In this document: piece after piece, positions 1 through 11,399 of the stretch
Position numbering within the stretch: the first letter of the stretch is position 1
Layout of the letters: each line of letters opens with the position of its first letter
Assembly (NCBI RefSeq): GCF_000321225.1
Contig: NW_004450321.1
Coordinates: 5,427,299 to 5,491,298, forward strand
Reading direction: 5' to 3'
Origin: Odobenus rosmarus divergens
Taxonomy: Eukaryota; Chordata; Mammalia; Carnivora; Odobenidae
Length of the DNA: 64,000 nt
Made by a program: the position numbers and the translations under genes
Notes under the pieces: generated by a model
What the model was told of the DNA's origin: nothing
Databases searched by the model: none
What the model saw: the letters and a program-made list of their open reading frames with translations, nothing else

Positions 1-90
1 TATGCACAAACAATGAATCATGGAACACTACATCAAAAACTAATGATGTAATGTATGGTGTTTAACATAACATAATAAAAAAATTTTTTA
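1..90 (+). mobile_element. L1 3' terminus (carnivore type)
   Basis: Last part of an L1 3' UTR, ending in cataataaaaaaa. It matches almost base for base the ends of the L1 copies at 39350-39440 (+) and 30952-31060 (antisense). The rest of the element lies upstream of the window. Confidence 0.85.
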
Positions 91-94
91 AAGT

Positions 95-516
95 TGTTAA
101 AAAAATTCTAAATTTGAGGACCTAATTGGTTTTATTAAATGATTCATGAAAGAGGCAGCATCCCATCCCATTCCCTCAGAGGGGAGCTCTGAGGACTTGT
201 ACAGAATGGAAGGTTTTTACAGATAGGAGGGTGGGGTGAGAAAGTTGTTGGCAAAAGAAAATAAAGGGTTGTTCCAGGCAAAGTCACCTTTCCCTAAGTG
301 GAAGGGCGAGAGGTCTTACTAGGTGGATTACCTCACCTCCTTTTGAGGCCTTTTGACAGATGACCTGTTTGGTGCTGGTCAGAAAATTCCTGACTGACCA
401 GTTAAGACTTCAATTTCTGGGGGAGGTTGAAACTGCAATTAAATAAGGTACTAAGCCCTGGTTTGGTGGCTTGTTCTACGTGACACCATTGTGGGCCTGT
501 GGTTTTCCATTTAACA
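95..516 (-). mobile_element. Solo LTR, ERV1-like, antisense
   Basis: Begins TGTTAAAAAA at 96 and ends near TTAACA at 511-516, and is similar along its whole length to 37554-37990. On the minus strand it carries catttaataaa, a usable polyadenylation signal, close to its 3' end. Shared blocks include tttattaaatgattcatga and cctgactgaccagttaa. The ends resemble class I (MER57/MER66-like) LTRs, but the family name is a guess. No internal retroviral sequence adjoins it, so it looks like a solo LTR. Confidence 0.6.
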
Positions 517-573
517 GAGGACATTTCTTGAAATATTTCAGAGAGAACTAAGTGTCATCAAGGCAGGACTCTT

Positions 574-766
574 TTTTTTTTTTAAGATTTTGTTCATTTG
601 TTTGAGAGAGAGAGAGAAAGCATGAGTGGGGGGTGCAGGAAGGGGCAAAGGGAGAAGCAGACTCCCCGCTGAGCAGGGAGCCCGATGCGGGACTCGATCC
701 CGGAACTCCAGGATCGTGACCTGAGCTGAAGGCAGTCGCTTAACCAACTGAACTGCCCAGGTACCC
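574..766 (-). mobile_element. SINEC (CAN-SINE), antisense, with TSD
   Basis: The tRNA-derived head lies at the right end (aactgcccaggtaccc) and the T-rich tail complement at 574-584. A perfect 14-bp target-site duplication, aaggcaggactctt, flanks it at 560-573 and 767-780. The intact duplication points to a fairly recent insertion. Confidence 0.95.
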
Positions 767-1194
767 AAGGCAGGACTCTTAAACCAGTTTTGTGGTTTAT
801 CTGGAGCTGGGCTCCTTTTGACCAGCCTTCAGCAATAATGACAGAACCCTCCAATTCAGCCATCTCCAACCCTTCCCTGCAACTCTCTGGTTTCTAGAGG
901 ATAAAATAATGCTTCACAGTTGTCTCTGAGATTTTCTTTTAAGCCACTGACACTCAATTTGCAAGTTTTGGCATAGCCATTTTTATTTTTACTGAAGGAT
1001 GGGCAATGACAATCACTACAAATAGACATTAGAAATATTAAAATGTTAAAAAAAAATCTGAATCTTAGAATTGACAGGTGCATGGTTATGTCCCAGCTGA
1101 AAATTGCTGCAGTTAGTGCAGTGTGATTATAAAAACCTCACAGAGCATTTAATCTTTGACCAGTTGGTCTTAGTATCTTCAGAATATGTAATCC

Positions 1195-1860
1195 TTAGCT
1201 GTCTCTTCATTCATTTGTTCCAGGAACATTTAATGATCACCTACTATGTTCTCTAGGAGGCCCTGAAAAGGATAAAAGATGTGGTATCTTTCCATGAAGA
1301 GCTGCTAGTATAGTGGTGGGGAGAGACAATTTAAACAAAATCACAACTCAGAAGCATAAGCATAGTCCAGAGGTAAATTTAGGTTTTATGAACACCACTT
1401 TGAGAGACATCTGATCCAGCCTGCTGAGAGGAGGGTCAGAGGATGATTCCTGAAAGCAATAAAATCCCTTAGCTCAGTCAAGGTAAAAACTTCACTGATT
1501 TACAAAAAAAAAGGAGGACCCAGGGCAGTGGGGGTTTAGGAAGAAGCCTGAATACATATGAACATGTGCAAGGGTTGGAAGATGAGTACAAAGCATGGCA
1601 AGTTCCAGAGCTGTAAATGCAGTAGCTTGAGGAGGTCAGTGAGTGGGGCCCGTGTAGGCTGTGATGGATATTGAGCAAGTTCCAGAGCTGTAAATGCAGT
1701 AGCTTGAGGAGGTCAGTGAGTGGGGCCTTTGTAGGCTGTGATGGATATTAAGGCTAGAGGCACGCCCCAGGACCCAGGCCCTAGAATGTCCTTTATCTGG
1801 GCCATGGAGTATAAATTTTACCCAAGAGTAATCAGTAGTTCTCTGAAGATTTTTAAAGGG
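1195..1860 (-). mobile_element. L2 LINE, antisense, diverged
   Basis: Starts with tcattcatttgttccaggaacattt and cacctactatgttctc, the complement of an L2 3' end. It then follows the known antisense order: tgaagagctgctagtatagtgg, a gcaaggg block, and a gtagttctctgaagatttttaaaggg block near the end. The order of blocks is clear although the copy is diverged. It contains the tandem duplication listed next. Confidence 0.6.
1598..1751 (+). repeat. 77-bp tandem duplication inside L2
   Basis: Two adjacent units, 1598-1674 and 1675-1751, both starting gcaagttccagagctgtaaa. They differ at only a few positions (gcccgtg versus gcctttg, ttga versus ttaa). The unit is part of the host L2, so this is a local duplication and not a separate element. 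Confidence 0.95.
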
Positions 1861-4054
1861 TGATGTGGTCTATATTATATAAAGTTTCATCCTTTACAGA
1901 CCCATTAAGATAACAAAGTAGAGAATAAAATGGTGTCACAAATGTGGCTGATGTTCCCAAGTTTCTTGCCTCAGCTTCACTCAGTAGTTCCCTCTTAAAA
2001 TTTTCCACGTTGCAAATCAAAATGTCGCTCTGTTCGTAACCATGAGTTGGCCTGATTAGAGAACTACAGGACACTTTGATCCTTGAGTGAAAGAGGCTTT
2101 TTCTAGTCTAGTGATTTTCACTCATTGGACTAGATTTTTTATTCAAGTGAAATCTCACTTAAAGGTAAATATGTTAAAGGATTTAAAAAAAGACTTTGAG
2201 GTAGTCATCACTGTGAAGGTGGGAAATCTCAAAACCAGCTGCTCAGTAGAGCTCTTCTACTAGTTTGAAAACTGTTGTTTTGTTCCACCTCTTACTGGTT
2301 AAAAACAAAACAAAACACAAATAAGGATCAAAATGGTCTACAGATTCAGATGACATCTGAATGCTAACGCCCATGTTTAAATCCCTTCTTGAACTCCTGG
2401 GTCTAGTCTGCTTTCTGTCCACCAGACTATCTGTTTAAACTTCCTGGAGTTAATTTCTATATTTGGAAAATGAATGAAACAATCTCAGAACCTGTTTTTT
2501 TTTTCTCCCTCTGATAATTGAAGTCCTTGAAGTTCTTAGTATGTAAATGCAGAATATATCAACCTTTATACTGTTTTGATTTGTTTGTTTTTGGTGACCC
2601 TCCATGGTTTTTAGTCTAATATTCAAATAATCTAGAATTGCTTCCCCATATCACTTTTTTCCATGCATGTACTGGAACAGAATGTTTACAAGACAAAGAA
2701 AAGGGCTATCAAATTTATAGATTTTGTTTTCAGATATAACTTATCTGAAAGTGCCTTGTATTTGCCTTCTTCTCTACCCACAACTCTTCAGTAAAACCTT
2801 AGTGAGGCACAGTGGATTGTGTGTGTGTGTGCATGTACACATAAGTTTGGTTACTGAGTGGGGGTGGTGGTAAGGGATATTGATGATTAAGGTGTGAGGA
2901 GATTAAGGGAAATTAATATTTTCCCCAAATTTCCCAGGCAAACTATGTTAACATGGCTTATTGATAATCACTTGTGTAATGGCTCAACTAAATGAGTTAG
3001 TTGACCCAACCCACATTTAATTAGTTTGGCATAGATACAACAAACTTCTACTTGTGAATATTGGCAGAACAGAAATGAATTTTTATTTATTCAAATAATT
3101 TCTGATTTAAAATCATTTAATATTAACATTAAAAGCCATGTGAACCTTTTCTTTTTTTTTAAAGTAAGCCACACTGAAAATTAGTTGGTTTGTGTGAAGT
3201 TTTCCCAAGTGCTAAAGGGTCTCTTTTAAATATAGTTAGGTAAAACAGAATTATAGTTGAAGATAAGCTAGCTGGAGGCAAGGAATTAATGAAAATACTG
3301 AAGCCTCATGAGACCTAGAAAATTAGGAGCTGTAAAATGGGCATTATATTTAGCAGTGTTAAAACTATTTGGGGTTTGTAGGTTTGGGGATTTCTGTAAG
3401 CCTTAATATATCTAGCTTAATAGTAACCTTGAAAACAATGCCCAAGAATAGAAAAAAAAAAAAGTGTGTATGTTAAAATTAATGTTTGTGAAACTGTCTA
3501 GTTAAGTTTTGTTACATGTGTGTGATACAGACTAATTTTAGTTCTAGTAATCATTGTAGTTCACATTTTAAGCAGAAATACAGATGCACAAACCTTAAGT
3601 ACACACATTAGTGGAAACACATTGTGTATTGAGGAGATATTCCTAAAGAGTTTGACTGAAAAAAGCCAGATTATAAATTAAATTCCGTAACTTTGTGTTT
3701 TCAACCATTCGTGCTTAGTGTTATAAAGATAAACAGTTGTCAGTGGTCATTTCTGGGGGAAAATACCTTTTCATAAAGGCATAGGCACCTTTGTTGGTAT
3801 TTTCACATTCAGTTTTTTGAGTACGTTGGAGTTTGGCAATAGCCTGATATACTCCAAGCTCTTAACTATGCAAACTTGCAGAACCGCTTGTCCAGTTGGT
3901 AGTGTTCAGAAGATAGAGCTCTTCTCATTTTCAAGCTATCATCTCAAATAACTCCTTTCAGTTCAGGACCCAAAAGGGACTACTGATAAAACTTTCATAT
4001 TTTTTTTCCAACTGCAGTACCTAAATATAACTTAACTGTTATATTTATGATGCA
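1861..4054. other. No recognised gene or repeat
   Basis: AT-rich sequence. It holds only a short (TG)n run at about 2819-2831 and small A/T runs. I see no open frame or domain worth naming. Confidence 0.4.
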
Positions 4055-4400
4055 CACATAAAAGAGAACATTATGCAGCTGTAAAAAAAAAAAAAAGTGA
4101 AGACACTCTTCAAGATACATTATTGTGTGAAAAAAGCAAGGTGATAAACAAACTAAACAATCCTATATATAGTTTATAAAAGTAAAACAGTCTCTATTGT
4201 GTTGCTCCTACATGCATAAAATATTCTGAAAGGACAGTGGAAGAACTGTGAACACTTCCCTCCTTTACCCCCACCCCTGAAGGATGGGTGTTGGGTAACA
4301 GGAGTAGACAGGGATTTTTTACTGTATAATCTTTTGCATCATTTAAAACTTGTAAATAATACCAATGTGTTAATGCAAATAATGAAATGCTGAAATTGTC
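4055..4400 (+). mobile_element. Old L1 (L1M) 3' end
   Basis: Contains the usual order of an ancient L1 3' end: acattatgcagctgtaaaa, caagatacattattgtgtga, aaaagcaaggtg, a ggatgggtg block, and ttttttactgtataatcttttgca. It is fragmentary and diverged; the upstream ORF2 is not visible. Confidence 0.65.
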
Positions 4401-4849
4401 CGTAATTAATGAAGAATTGACTTTAGATTTGATTATGTTTTGTTTACATGGACCCCTTGCTTCCTCTGAGCATAAATGTCACACCTTACCTAAGGGACTC
4501 TGTGAAGACAGCAGACAAGTCATTGTGTAATTAAAATGCTAAGTCTTAGTTGCATTGGCCAGAAGTCACCAACGGCAGTGATGATGGTAGCAGTTAAAGG
4601 TGTCAATCTGATAGTGAAGTGAGGAAGTCAGAAAAAAAAAGAAAAAGAAAAAAGAAAAATCAAACTTATAGCAAAACAGAGAAGGGCCAGGAGCCAAAAC
4701 TAAGAACATGAGTGTATTGTGAAAGAATTAAAGACAGAGATAAGCTTTTATTTTTCATCAATGAAAAATAAGAATACAAAGGGAAAAAGTGGTTCAAGGT
4801 TCCATGTATCTACATTTTATGACTCTAACAAGGACAGTGAAAGCAGTAA
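4401..4849. other. No recognised feature; A-rich run
   Basis: Unique-looking sequence with a low-complexity A/G run at about 4630-4662. Open frames here are short and A-rich. Confidence 0.4.
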
Positions 4850-4970
4850 CAAAACAAACACCTACTATGGGTCAAGCATTTTATATATTATTCAATTTAT
4901 CCGTCCTAGCGATCCCTTTGAGGTTATGCCTCAAGTTTCCTTAGCCATTATGGATATTTTAATTGAAAAG
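4850..4970 (-). mobile_element. Possible MIR fragment, antisense
   Basis: acacctactatgggtcaagc followed by ttatatattattcaatttatccgtc resembles the complement of the MIR 3' half. Short and weak. Confidence 0.35.
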
Positions 4971-5084
4971 TTCAAAAAGCAGTTTTCTACATCATCATGC
5001 CCAAGTTGAAAAAACAAAACAAAACAAACCAAACAATTCACTATCATTCTTAGTCCTTCTATTGCCATGGGCAAGAAATGAGTA

Positions 5085-5172
5085 AGGCCTTGACCCTACT
5101 GTTTATTGTTGAATCCACAGCACCCATTTGACATATTCAGCAGGTAGTTAATAAACATTTATTTAAAAAACA
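5085..5172 (+). mobile_element. Possible L2 3' end
   Basis: tgaatccacagcacccatttgacatattc followed by gtagttaataaacatttattt follows the end of the L2 consensus. Only the terminal part is present. Confidence 0.4.
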
Positions 5173-5185
5173 AATGACATGTTCA

Positions 5186-5395
5186 GGGCGCCTGGGTGGC
5201 TCAGTCAGTTAAACACCCGACTTTTGTTTTCAGCTCAGGTCATGATCTCAGGGTCATGAGATCAAGCCCCACTTCAGACTCTGTGCTCGGCATGGAGTCT
5301 GCTTGAGATTCTTTCCCCGTCCCTCACCCACTTGTACTCTCTCATGCTCGCTCTCTCTAAAATAAATAAATAAAATCTTAAATTAAAGAAATTAA
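5186..5395 (+). mobile_element. SINEC (CAN-SINE)
   Basis: Head gggcgcctgggtggctcag, an A-box-like tggctcagtcag, a body with catgatctcaggg, and an aataaataaaatctt tail. Possible short TSD aaatgacat before and aaacgacat after. Moderately diverged, so older than the copies at 19.6 and 20.3 kb. Confidence 0.95.
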
Positions 5396-5502
5396 AAGAA
5401 AAAGAGAAAGAAAGAAACGACATCTTCTCTGGGTTCCTTTTCTCCTAAACCTCCCTTTCTGATTTACTACCCTCAGAATCATCTTTTGAAAATACAATCC
5501 TA

Positions 5503-5668
5503 GGGATGGCTGGATGGCTCAGTCGGTTAAGCATCTGACTCTTAATTTCAGCTCAGATCATGATCTCAGGGTCATGAGATCGAGCCCCGCGTGGGCTCTG
5601 AGCTGGGCATGGAGCCTGCTTAAGAGTTTCTCTCTCCCTCTTCCTCTGCCCCTTCCCCCTGCTGTCTC
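5503..5668 (+). mobile_element. SINEC (CAN-SINE) with long purine tail
   Basis: Head gggatggctggatggctcag, a B-box-like gagatcgagccccgc, and a TC-rich body. It sits about 110 bp after the previous copy, in the same orientation. Its A-tail has expanded into the GAAA/GGAA tract that follows. Confidence 0.95.
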
Positions 5669-5670
5669 GA

Positions 5671-5734
<64 letters not shown>

Positions 5735-5763
5735 AGGAAGGAAGGAAGGAAGGAAGGAAGAAA

Positions 5764-5798
<35 letters not shown>

Positions 5799-5818
5799 GA
5801 AAGAAAGGAAGAAAGAAA
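5669..5818 (+). repeat. (GAAA)n/(GGAA)n polypurine tract
   Basis: About 150 bases of nearly pure purine, with GAAA, then GA, then GGAA, then GAAA blocks. It evidently grew from the SINE tail. The Lys/Glu-rich reading frame across it is an artefact of the repeat. Confidence 0.97.
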
Positions 5819-6489
5819 ATGGAACTCTAATCATGGCATTTCTGTGCATAAAGACCCTGTTACATGGAGAACAGTGTCCAAAATCTTTGTAGAGTATGTG
5901 TTCTTAACTAATCCCTGAATATACCATGAAATCCCCAATTCTTCTGTCTTCATTTTCTTCCCTTTCTACATACAACATCCTTTCTTTCCTTGTCGAGTTT
6001 GTCAATGCCTGTTTCTTTGGGATTCCCCAAATGTCATGTGCTCTGCCGTGTTTATTCTCCTCCCATTTCTTAAAAATGAGTCTCTCTAATCAGTGTTCTA
6101 GGATATATACCTCAAATGGAACACTCTAGCACATTTCAGGAAAATTAGTTGCTTCCATCTTTATTCACAGTATCTGGCATAGTGGCTGGGTCACACCGAA
6201 AGTAAGCATTTATTAAGTTGAACCGAATCTTTACAGTCTCTGTCTTCTCCACAGTTTGGGGATCTCTTTTGGGAGTCCTGCTTTTTCTGTGGGCTCAGTG
6301 ACAACATTACTCTGTTTTGCCCAATCTCTAACTCTCTGTGGACATTTTCAGATTCCTCCCCACACAGTGAGGTGCTGACCCAGCTCGTGGCTGTCATATA
6401 TCTCTGTTCAGGGCCCCACAGCATATTCTCTGTTCACTTCATATTCTCTGTCACCATCATATTCTGTTCTAAGTAACAATAATCTAAAA
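5819..6489. other. No clear feature; L2-like traces
   Basis: Around 6160-6230 the string cacagtatctggcatagtgg followed by gcatttattaagttgaacc resembles an L2 3' end, too short to be sure. Nothing else seen. Confidence 0.3.
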
Positions 6490-6660
6490 TTTATCTACTT
6501 TGCGCTAGGAGATTTATCTGTCTTTATCTCAGTAAAATATCATGGTAATTTTTGAGGTCGATATTATGGTTGAGGCCATTTTAAAAATAAACCTGAGATA
6601 GATTGTTTGACCAAATTCTCATGGCTAATGGCAAAAATAGAAACCGAATAATTTCTTTGA
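6490..6660 (-). mobile_element. Possible MIR, antisense
   Basis: gcgctaggagatttatctgtc, then tttgaggtcgatattatgg, then gaccaaattctcatggctaa follow the order of the MIR complement. Strongly diverged. Confidence 0.35.
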
Positions 6661-7696
6661 CTAAAGCTTATCCATTTTCTCTCTGGAAGTCTTCCTCTTC
6701 TTTTAAAGTTACTATCTGAGGAGCATGTGCAGTGGTAAAGGCACTCACTGTACTAGGGACTTTCTGTATGCAGTATCCCTTAATCCTTATAACATGTTTT
6801 GTTCGGCTCAAGCTGCTGGTATTCACTTGGTGAGGTAATATGCCTCTGCTTACATTGCTAATAAATGATCACAATCTCATAGGTCTGACCCCAATATTTA
6901 TTATTGTATCATGTTACCCCCACAGTAGAAGTTTGCTGAAAGAATGGATGAATGCACGTATGGATATCAGAATATCTGTTTGTACAAAAACCTTTTGGCC
7001 CCAAAGCACTGTAATCTTCTTAGTGGAGTAGCCCGAAGAACATCAGAGGGAGGAAAACATAATGAGTGTGAATAATTCCCACAGCTATCCCAGACAGAAG
7101 GGAAAGAAAGAAAGAAATGCAGAGGCAGACATACCCTCCCAGTACTTTAGGCTCATAAATGTGTGTTTGTCGAGAGAGAGTCTTTCGGAAGAAGCAGGGC
7201 AGTATAACCGGGGCGGGGGGGCATTGCTTTTCTTGGGACGTAGTCTCTTGAATAAACTTTGAATCCATCCTCTTAATTTTTAGGCTACTATGGTTTTTCT
7301 CTATAACACTTTGACTTGAAGAATTCAGAGAAGGAGGGACATGAAAAGATGGATTTTAGTGGAACTTTCGGTTCTTTTTTGTCTTATTTTGCCCAGTACA
7401 TCCCGTGCAATCTCTGCTAGGGCACAGAATCCACTTTTGGCTGGAGATTCCTTTTTCTTAAAACAGAAGAATACAACAGGCTCAGAGAGCATTTAAATAT
7501 ATCCCATATGGGAGGGTCCAACCGTTATCCACAAATTTAGGCCCAACAAAGTTGAATGCTTTCTTTAGTCACTCCAGAAAGTGAAAATATCCTTTTTCTT
7601 TTCTTTTCTATAATAAGAAAATCAGAAAATCTGGAAGAGTTTTTAAATAAGCATTAGGCATATTATTTATATATTTTTATTTCCTTAATTCTTCAG
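6661..7696. other. No recognised gene or repeat
   Basis: Mostly unique-looking DNA. 6870-6960 has a weak L2-like end (gctgaaagaatggatgaatg). Overlapping short frames at 7020-7268 occur on both strands and resemble nothing known. Confidence 0.35.
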
Positions 7697-7764
7697 TTAG
7701 ATCCCAACATTAAAGAACTTTTGGCAGGTGAATACCTTCAAGAGGGTAAAGTACTTGCTGACAG
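7697..7764 (+). CDS. Candidate internal coding exon (68 nt), gene unknown
   Basis: A 68-nt segment bounded by a good acceptor (pyrimidine-rich tttttatttccttaattcttcag ending at 7696, positions 7674-7696) and a strong donor (ACAG followed by gtaggt at 7765). Only one frame is open: it starts in phase 0 with LDPNIKELL, ends GKVLAD, and leaves two bases (AG). The other two frames stop early. Composition (acidic, basic and Leu residues mixed) is protein-like, and no known repeat covers the segment. I do not recognise the protein. It may be one exon of a large gene on the + strand with very long introns. It could still be chance: 22 open codons alone prove little. Evidence is the combination of splice sites, frame and lack of repeat. 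Confidence 0.3.
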
Positions 7765-8574
7765 GTAGGTGTCACAATATTGTAGCTTTCATATGCAAAT
7801 TGCAACTACTGAGCTGGATTCTCATCAAGGATTCACTACCGGAAATGCACACTTAAAAGAAATTAAAATGTTTTAACAATAAAATATGAGAATATTCATC
7901 TCCAGTTGACTTTGATGTGACAGAATATAAAATCAGCAGCAATTTCCTTAATAGGGTGATTGCTCCTCCTTTTCACAATATTTGATTTTAATGTCAAATG
8001 AAAGATCAACATTTTGTCAGCCAGGACCTAAGATTGCGTTTTGCACTAGAACATGTTTTGAGCTAAGGTGTAAATCTTAGATTGGGTTGAATGATCATGT
8101 TTTTCAGAGAGTCAGGGACTGCAAGTCAGATTCTTCACTTAGAAAAAGATTTATTTGAACTTTGTAGCAAGTAGACATTGATAAATAAACTTACCTTCCT
8201 AAGGGGGAATAATTGCTAGGAACATGAGTTTCCACATGAGGCATGGGCTCAATTACTCCATTTATTTATGTAATCAGGCAAAGTTCTTGATGTATTCCAG
8301 ATAGAGACAGTGTATGTGCACCAACCTCGTGTTTGATCATTTCTCAGTGGCAACCGTGAGACTTGAAATAAGTGCCGATGAGCTAAGTTGATTATTTTGC
8401 ATTCAGGCTTTCATCTAACATTGTGTATCAATTTCCAGTCATTTCCGTGATTCAGGAATTCGGATGAAGACTCAGACTTCTCAATCCCAAGCAGCAGATC
8501 TGGTCTCACACAATTATTCAAAAGCCAACTTTCTCTTCCAAAATTTGGATATATGTTTTGATGTGAGAAGTACA
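7765..8574. other. Unique-looking sequence
   Basis: No repeat or frame recognised. If the preceding exon is real, this is intron. Confidence 0.4.
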
Positions 8575-8755
8575 GTGTCCTAACTCCATCACTGTGTGAC
8601 CCTGGACCACTTCTCTTAGCTCAGTGTCATCATCTAAAAAACTGGGGATGAAAGTAGAATCTATCGAGTACATTCATTGTGATGATAAGTGTGTTAATCT
8701 TATAATTGTTTCTTGCACGTGGTAGAAGCTACTGGTATTTCTCATTGTCTTTTAT
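8575..8755 (+). mobile_element. MIR, diverged
   Basis: cactgtgtgaccctggaccacttctc, then catcatctaaaaaactgggg, then gcacgtggtagaagctactgg follow the MIR order on the + strand. Confidence 0.5.
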
Positions 8756-9209
8756 TAACCAAATAGTGTATTTAGGATACAGTGGATTTCTGAGGCCTGA
8801 GTCCCCTCTGAAAAATCAAAGATTTTAGAATTAAGATCAAAAGGTCACAAATTAACTTTTGAAAATTATTCAAATTCTCTAAGTTTGTGATTGGTATTCA
8901 TTCACTCATCAACTATTGATATGCATTGAGCTATCAGCGAATAAATATAGATCTCTAATTTATAAATAAGCCAGTAATCGAAAATACCAAAATACTTGGA
9001 TACTAACAACACATTCTGCCATCAAATAAGTTTTTTTTAATATAAAGAAAGATATAATTCACACCAAACTTCATCAACAAAAATAGTAGAAGTTTCAAAA
9101 CTTTAAAATAAATCTCCAGCATTTAGAATTCAGAAAATAGTATTTCATTACAGCAAGTATGCATAGTTTTAATTCAAGACCCACTTTTAGTTCTGGTTTA
9201 CATCTGGTT
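8756..9209. other. No clear feature
   Basis: AT-rich. 8895-8940 (attcactcatcaactattgat) may be a trace of an antisense L2 end. Confidence 0.3.
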
Positions 9210-9430
9210 CTTCAAGAAACTGACCTTATTGAATACAGAATAAGTTTCAGAAATTGTGCTAAACTTGCTTATGCATGTTATCTCAATCAATTATAAAAAA
9301 TCTATAAAACAGATATTATCTTTTTGTGATTTGATAGGTAAAGACATTGCGAGATTAAGTATGTTCCAGAATGCATACAAGCCGTAAATGTAACTAGTAA
9401 ATGACGGATTTGAGCTATGCCTCAAACCCA
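9210..9430 (-). mobile_element. MIR, antisense, diverged
   Basis: gtgctaaacttgcttatgcatgttatc, then tgtgatttgataggtaaagaca, then gtaactagtaaatgacgga and tttgagc match the order of the MIR complement. Confidence 0.5.
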
Positions 9431-10323
9431 TCTCCTTCCTGGGAAAATTCCCTTTTAAGGGAAGAATAGGGGGGAAAAAAAGAGGTTATTTTTCCAATCT
9501 AATCAGATCCAGGCAGATTCTAGGAAGAGATAGGGGTAATTCTTAGAAAAATAGGATGTATGAAACATCATGATTTCAAAGTCAACTTTACTAAGTGGGG
9601 TTAGCTATCATATTCAGCAGGTATATAGGTTTGCTAGGCATTCCTATTATGTGCTTAGTTATCTTTGTGGGGGGAGGTAGGGGGAATTGATGTAAAAGTA
9701 GAACTAAAAGAAGATCTTTTTGGTCTAGAAAACAGCAAAAATTAATCATCTTGCTAAATATAGTCCTTACTCCCCAGGCAAAACACAATGGGGAAAATGA
9801 ATTGCCTAGAACATAGAAAGGATTCAGAGTGGGGCTAAGGAAGATTCTTTACTGTCACAGTCATGCCTGTAACCTAGCACAAAAGAGTCGACCAGCGTTT
9901 CCCTTATGGTTTTGAAAGGGCAGCACACCTATTAACAGAAATAAAGTGTCAGTAGCTTAGAAATGGATTGGAGGTAGATCCTGGGTAATTACTGCAAATG
10001 GGTACTTGACAGAGTGTCTGTGGTACGTGGATTTCTTCATTTTAACCTTAGTAAAACAAGATTTGTTCAGATACTAGTAAGAATTAGAAATGTACATGAG
10101 GACCTATCATTATAACTTCATAAATGTTGGCTTAGAGATTTTCAAAAAGTTTGTTAGTTTTCTTCATACAGAACTTCTCTTAGTATTTGTTATAGAGAGA
10201 TACAGTAAAACTTTTGTGCTTATTGCTGTCAGATTCTGGTGGTCTGAGTGGGCGAACACCCTTGTAAAACACTGTGTTATTTTCCTTCGGTTGTTTGTTT
10301 ATTTTGTTTTTCCCTTCCTTCAG
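9431..10323. other. No recognised feature
   Basis: Unique-looking DNA. The open frame starting at 10090 is not supported by any domain and runs through a T-rich stretch. Confidence 0.35.
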
Positions 10324-10372
10324 ATACCACTTTGCCTGGGTATTCCATGTCTTACAATTGAGTCTAATCAAG
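10324..10372 (+). other. Weak candidate exon (49 nt)
   Basis: Acceptor tttttcccttccttcag ends at 10323 and a donor-like AAG/gtaggt begins at 10373. If spliced after the candidate exon at 7697-7764 (phase 2), the 49 nt stay open (first base completing an Arg codon, then 16 codons) and end in phase 0. A random stretch of this length is open about half the time, so this is only suggestive. No protein recognised. Confidence 0.12.
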
Positions 10373-10576
10373 GTAGGTCATCACAAATAGATGAAATTTC
10401 TTTTGTGTTATTTTCACCTGATCAACCCAACACTATTATGGAAAGATGGGAAAGTAAGTGAAGAAACTCCATCTTTACTTTCCTCAAAAATAGTAAAATG
10501 AAAAATAATTGAAAAATCAAGAGGAAATTTGTGTAAATATTGACCTGTTTAGTTTGACATCATTTGCTACCACTTT

Positions 10577-10781
10577 AATTTGTTTAATTTTTATTTTTTT
10601 GAAGATTGATTTATTTATTTGAGAGAGAGAGAGCAAGAGAGTGCATGAGCCAGGGGAGGGGCAGAGGAATAGGGAGACAAGACGATGAGCTGCTCAGTGG
10701 CTCGATCCTAGGACCCTGAGATCACAATCTGAGACAAAATCAAGAGTCAGATGCTTAACCGACTGAACCACCCAGGCACCC
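10577..10781 (-). mobile_element. SINEC, antisense, with TSD
   Basis: The head complement (ccacccaggcacccc) is at the right end. The duplication cattYgctaccacttt appears at 10561-10576 and 10782-10797 with one mismatch. The GA-run is part of the SINE body. Confidence 0.95.
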
Positions 10782-11399
10782 CATTCGCTACCACTTTTAA
10801 AGGTAGTTGCAGGCGTAATTCTCAGTGCAAACACAGCCAAAATGAACACAAAGTGACTGCTTTGTTTTGACCATGGTGCACATTTCAGAGAATTTTATGA
10901 GGCCAATTCTTGACATAGAGGTGCTTTTCTAATTCATCAATAAAAGAATAAGAAACCTTGATCAATCCACTTAAGTGAAAGTCAAGATGAAAAATTGGTT
11001 GCAGAAATTGGCTCTGGTATAGAATTTGGATAATATTCAAAAGAATATCTGTAATTGTATATTTCTGTTCTCCTTTATACTACTGAATCATTTGAAAGTA
11101 ACATGAAAGCTTATCATCCAGTTATATTGAGCTTTATATTTGAAATGGGAATTCTAGTATCACATAGTTGATCAGTGACATGACCTTCAAAGGGATTTAC
11201 TCCTTTTTTTTTTTTTGGTGCAAATTGAATACCAAAAGATACTTCATCTCACTTCACGATGAATGACATTAATATAAAATAATGGAATCTATGAAGGAAG
11301 TGCAATATAAAAGATATAAATACACATAGCACTCAAAATATAAGGAAAAAATAAACCTTTAAAGAGGATTTGTTAAATAGAAATCATGTTTTTCAGTTT
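10782..11399. other. No recognised feature
   Basis: AT-rich with a T run at 11205-11216. Nothing identifiable. Confidence 0.35.

Noticed and set aside
2791..2868. Exon-like segment after ctacccacaactcttcag
   Set aside because: Its open frame depends on a (TG)n microsatellite, and two of three frames stop at once.
4491..4607. Minus-strand segment with long pyrimidine tract and gtaagg donor
   Set aside because: All frames are closed, and the pyrimidine tract is a low-complexity A/G run on the other strand.
5514..5918. 134-codon frame rich in Lys and Glu
   Set aside because: It is SINE plus GAAA microsatellite read in frame.
10090..10461. 123-codon + strand frame
   Set aside because: No domain; the hydrophobic stretch is from T-rich sequence. 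Only the 49-nt piece with splice-like ends was kept as a weak candidate.
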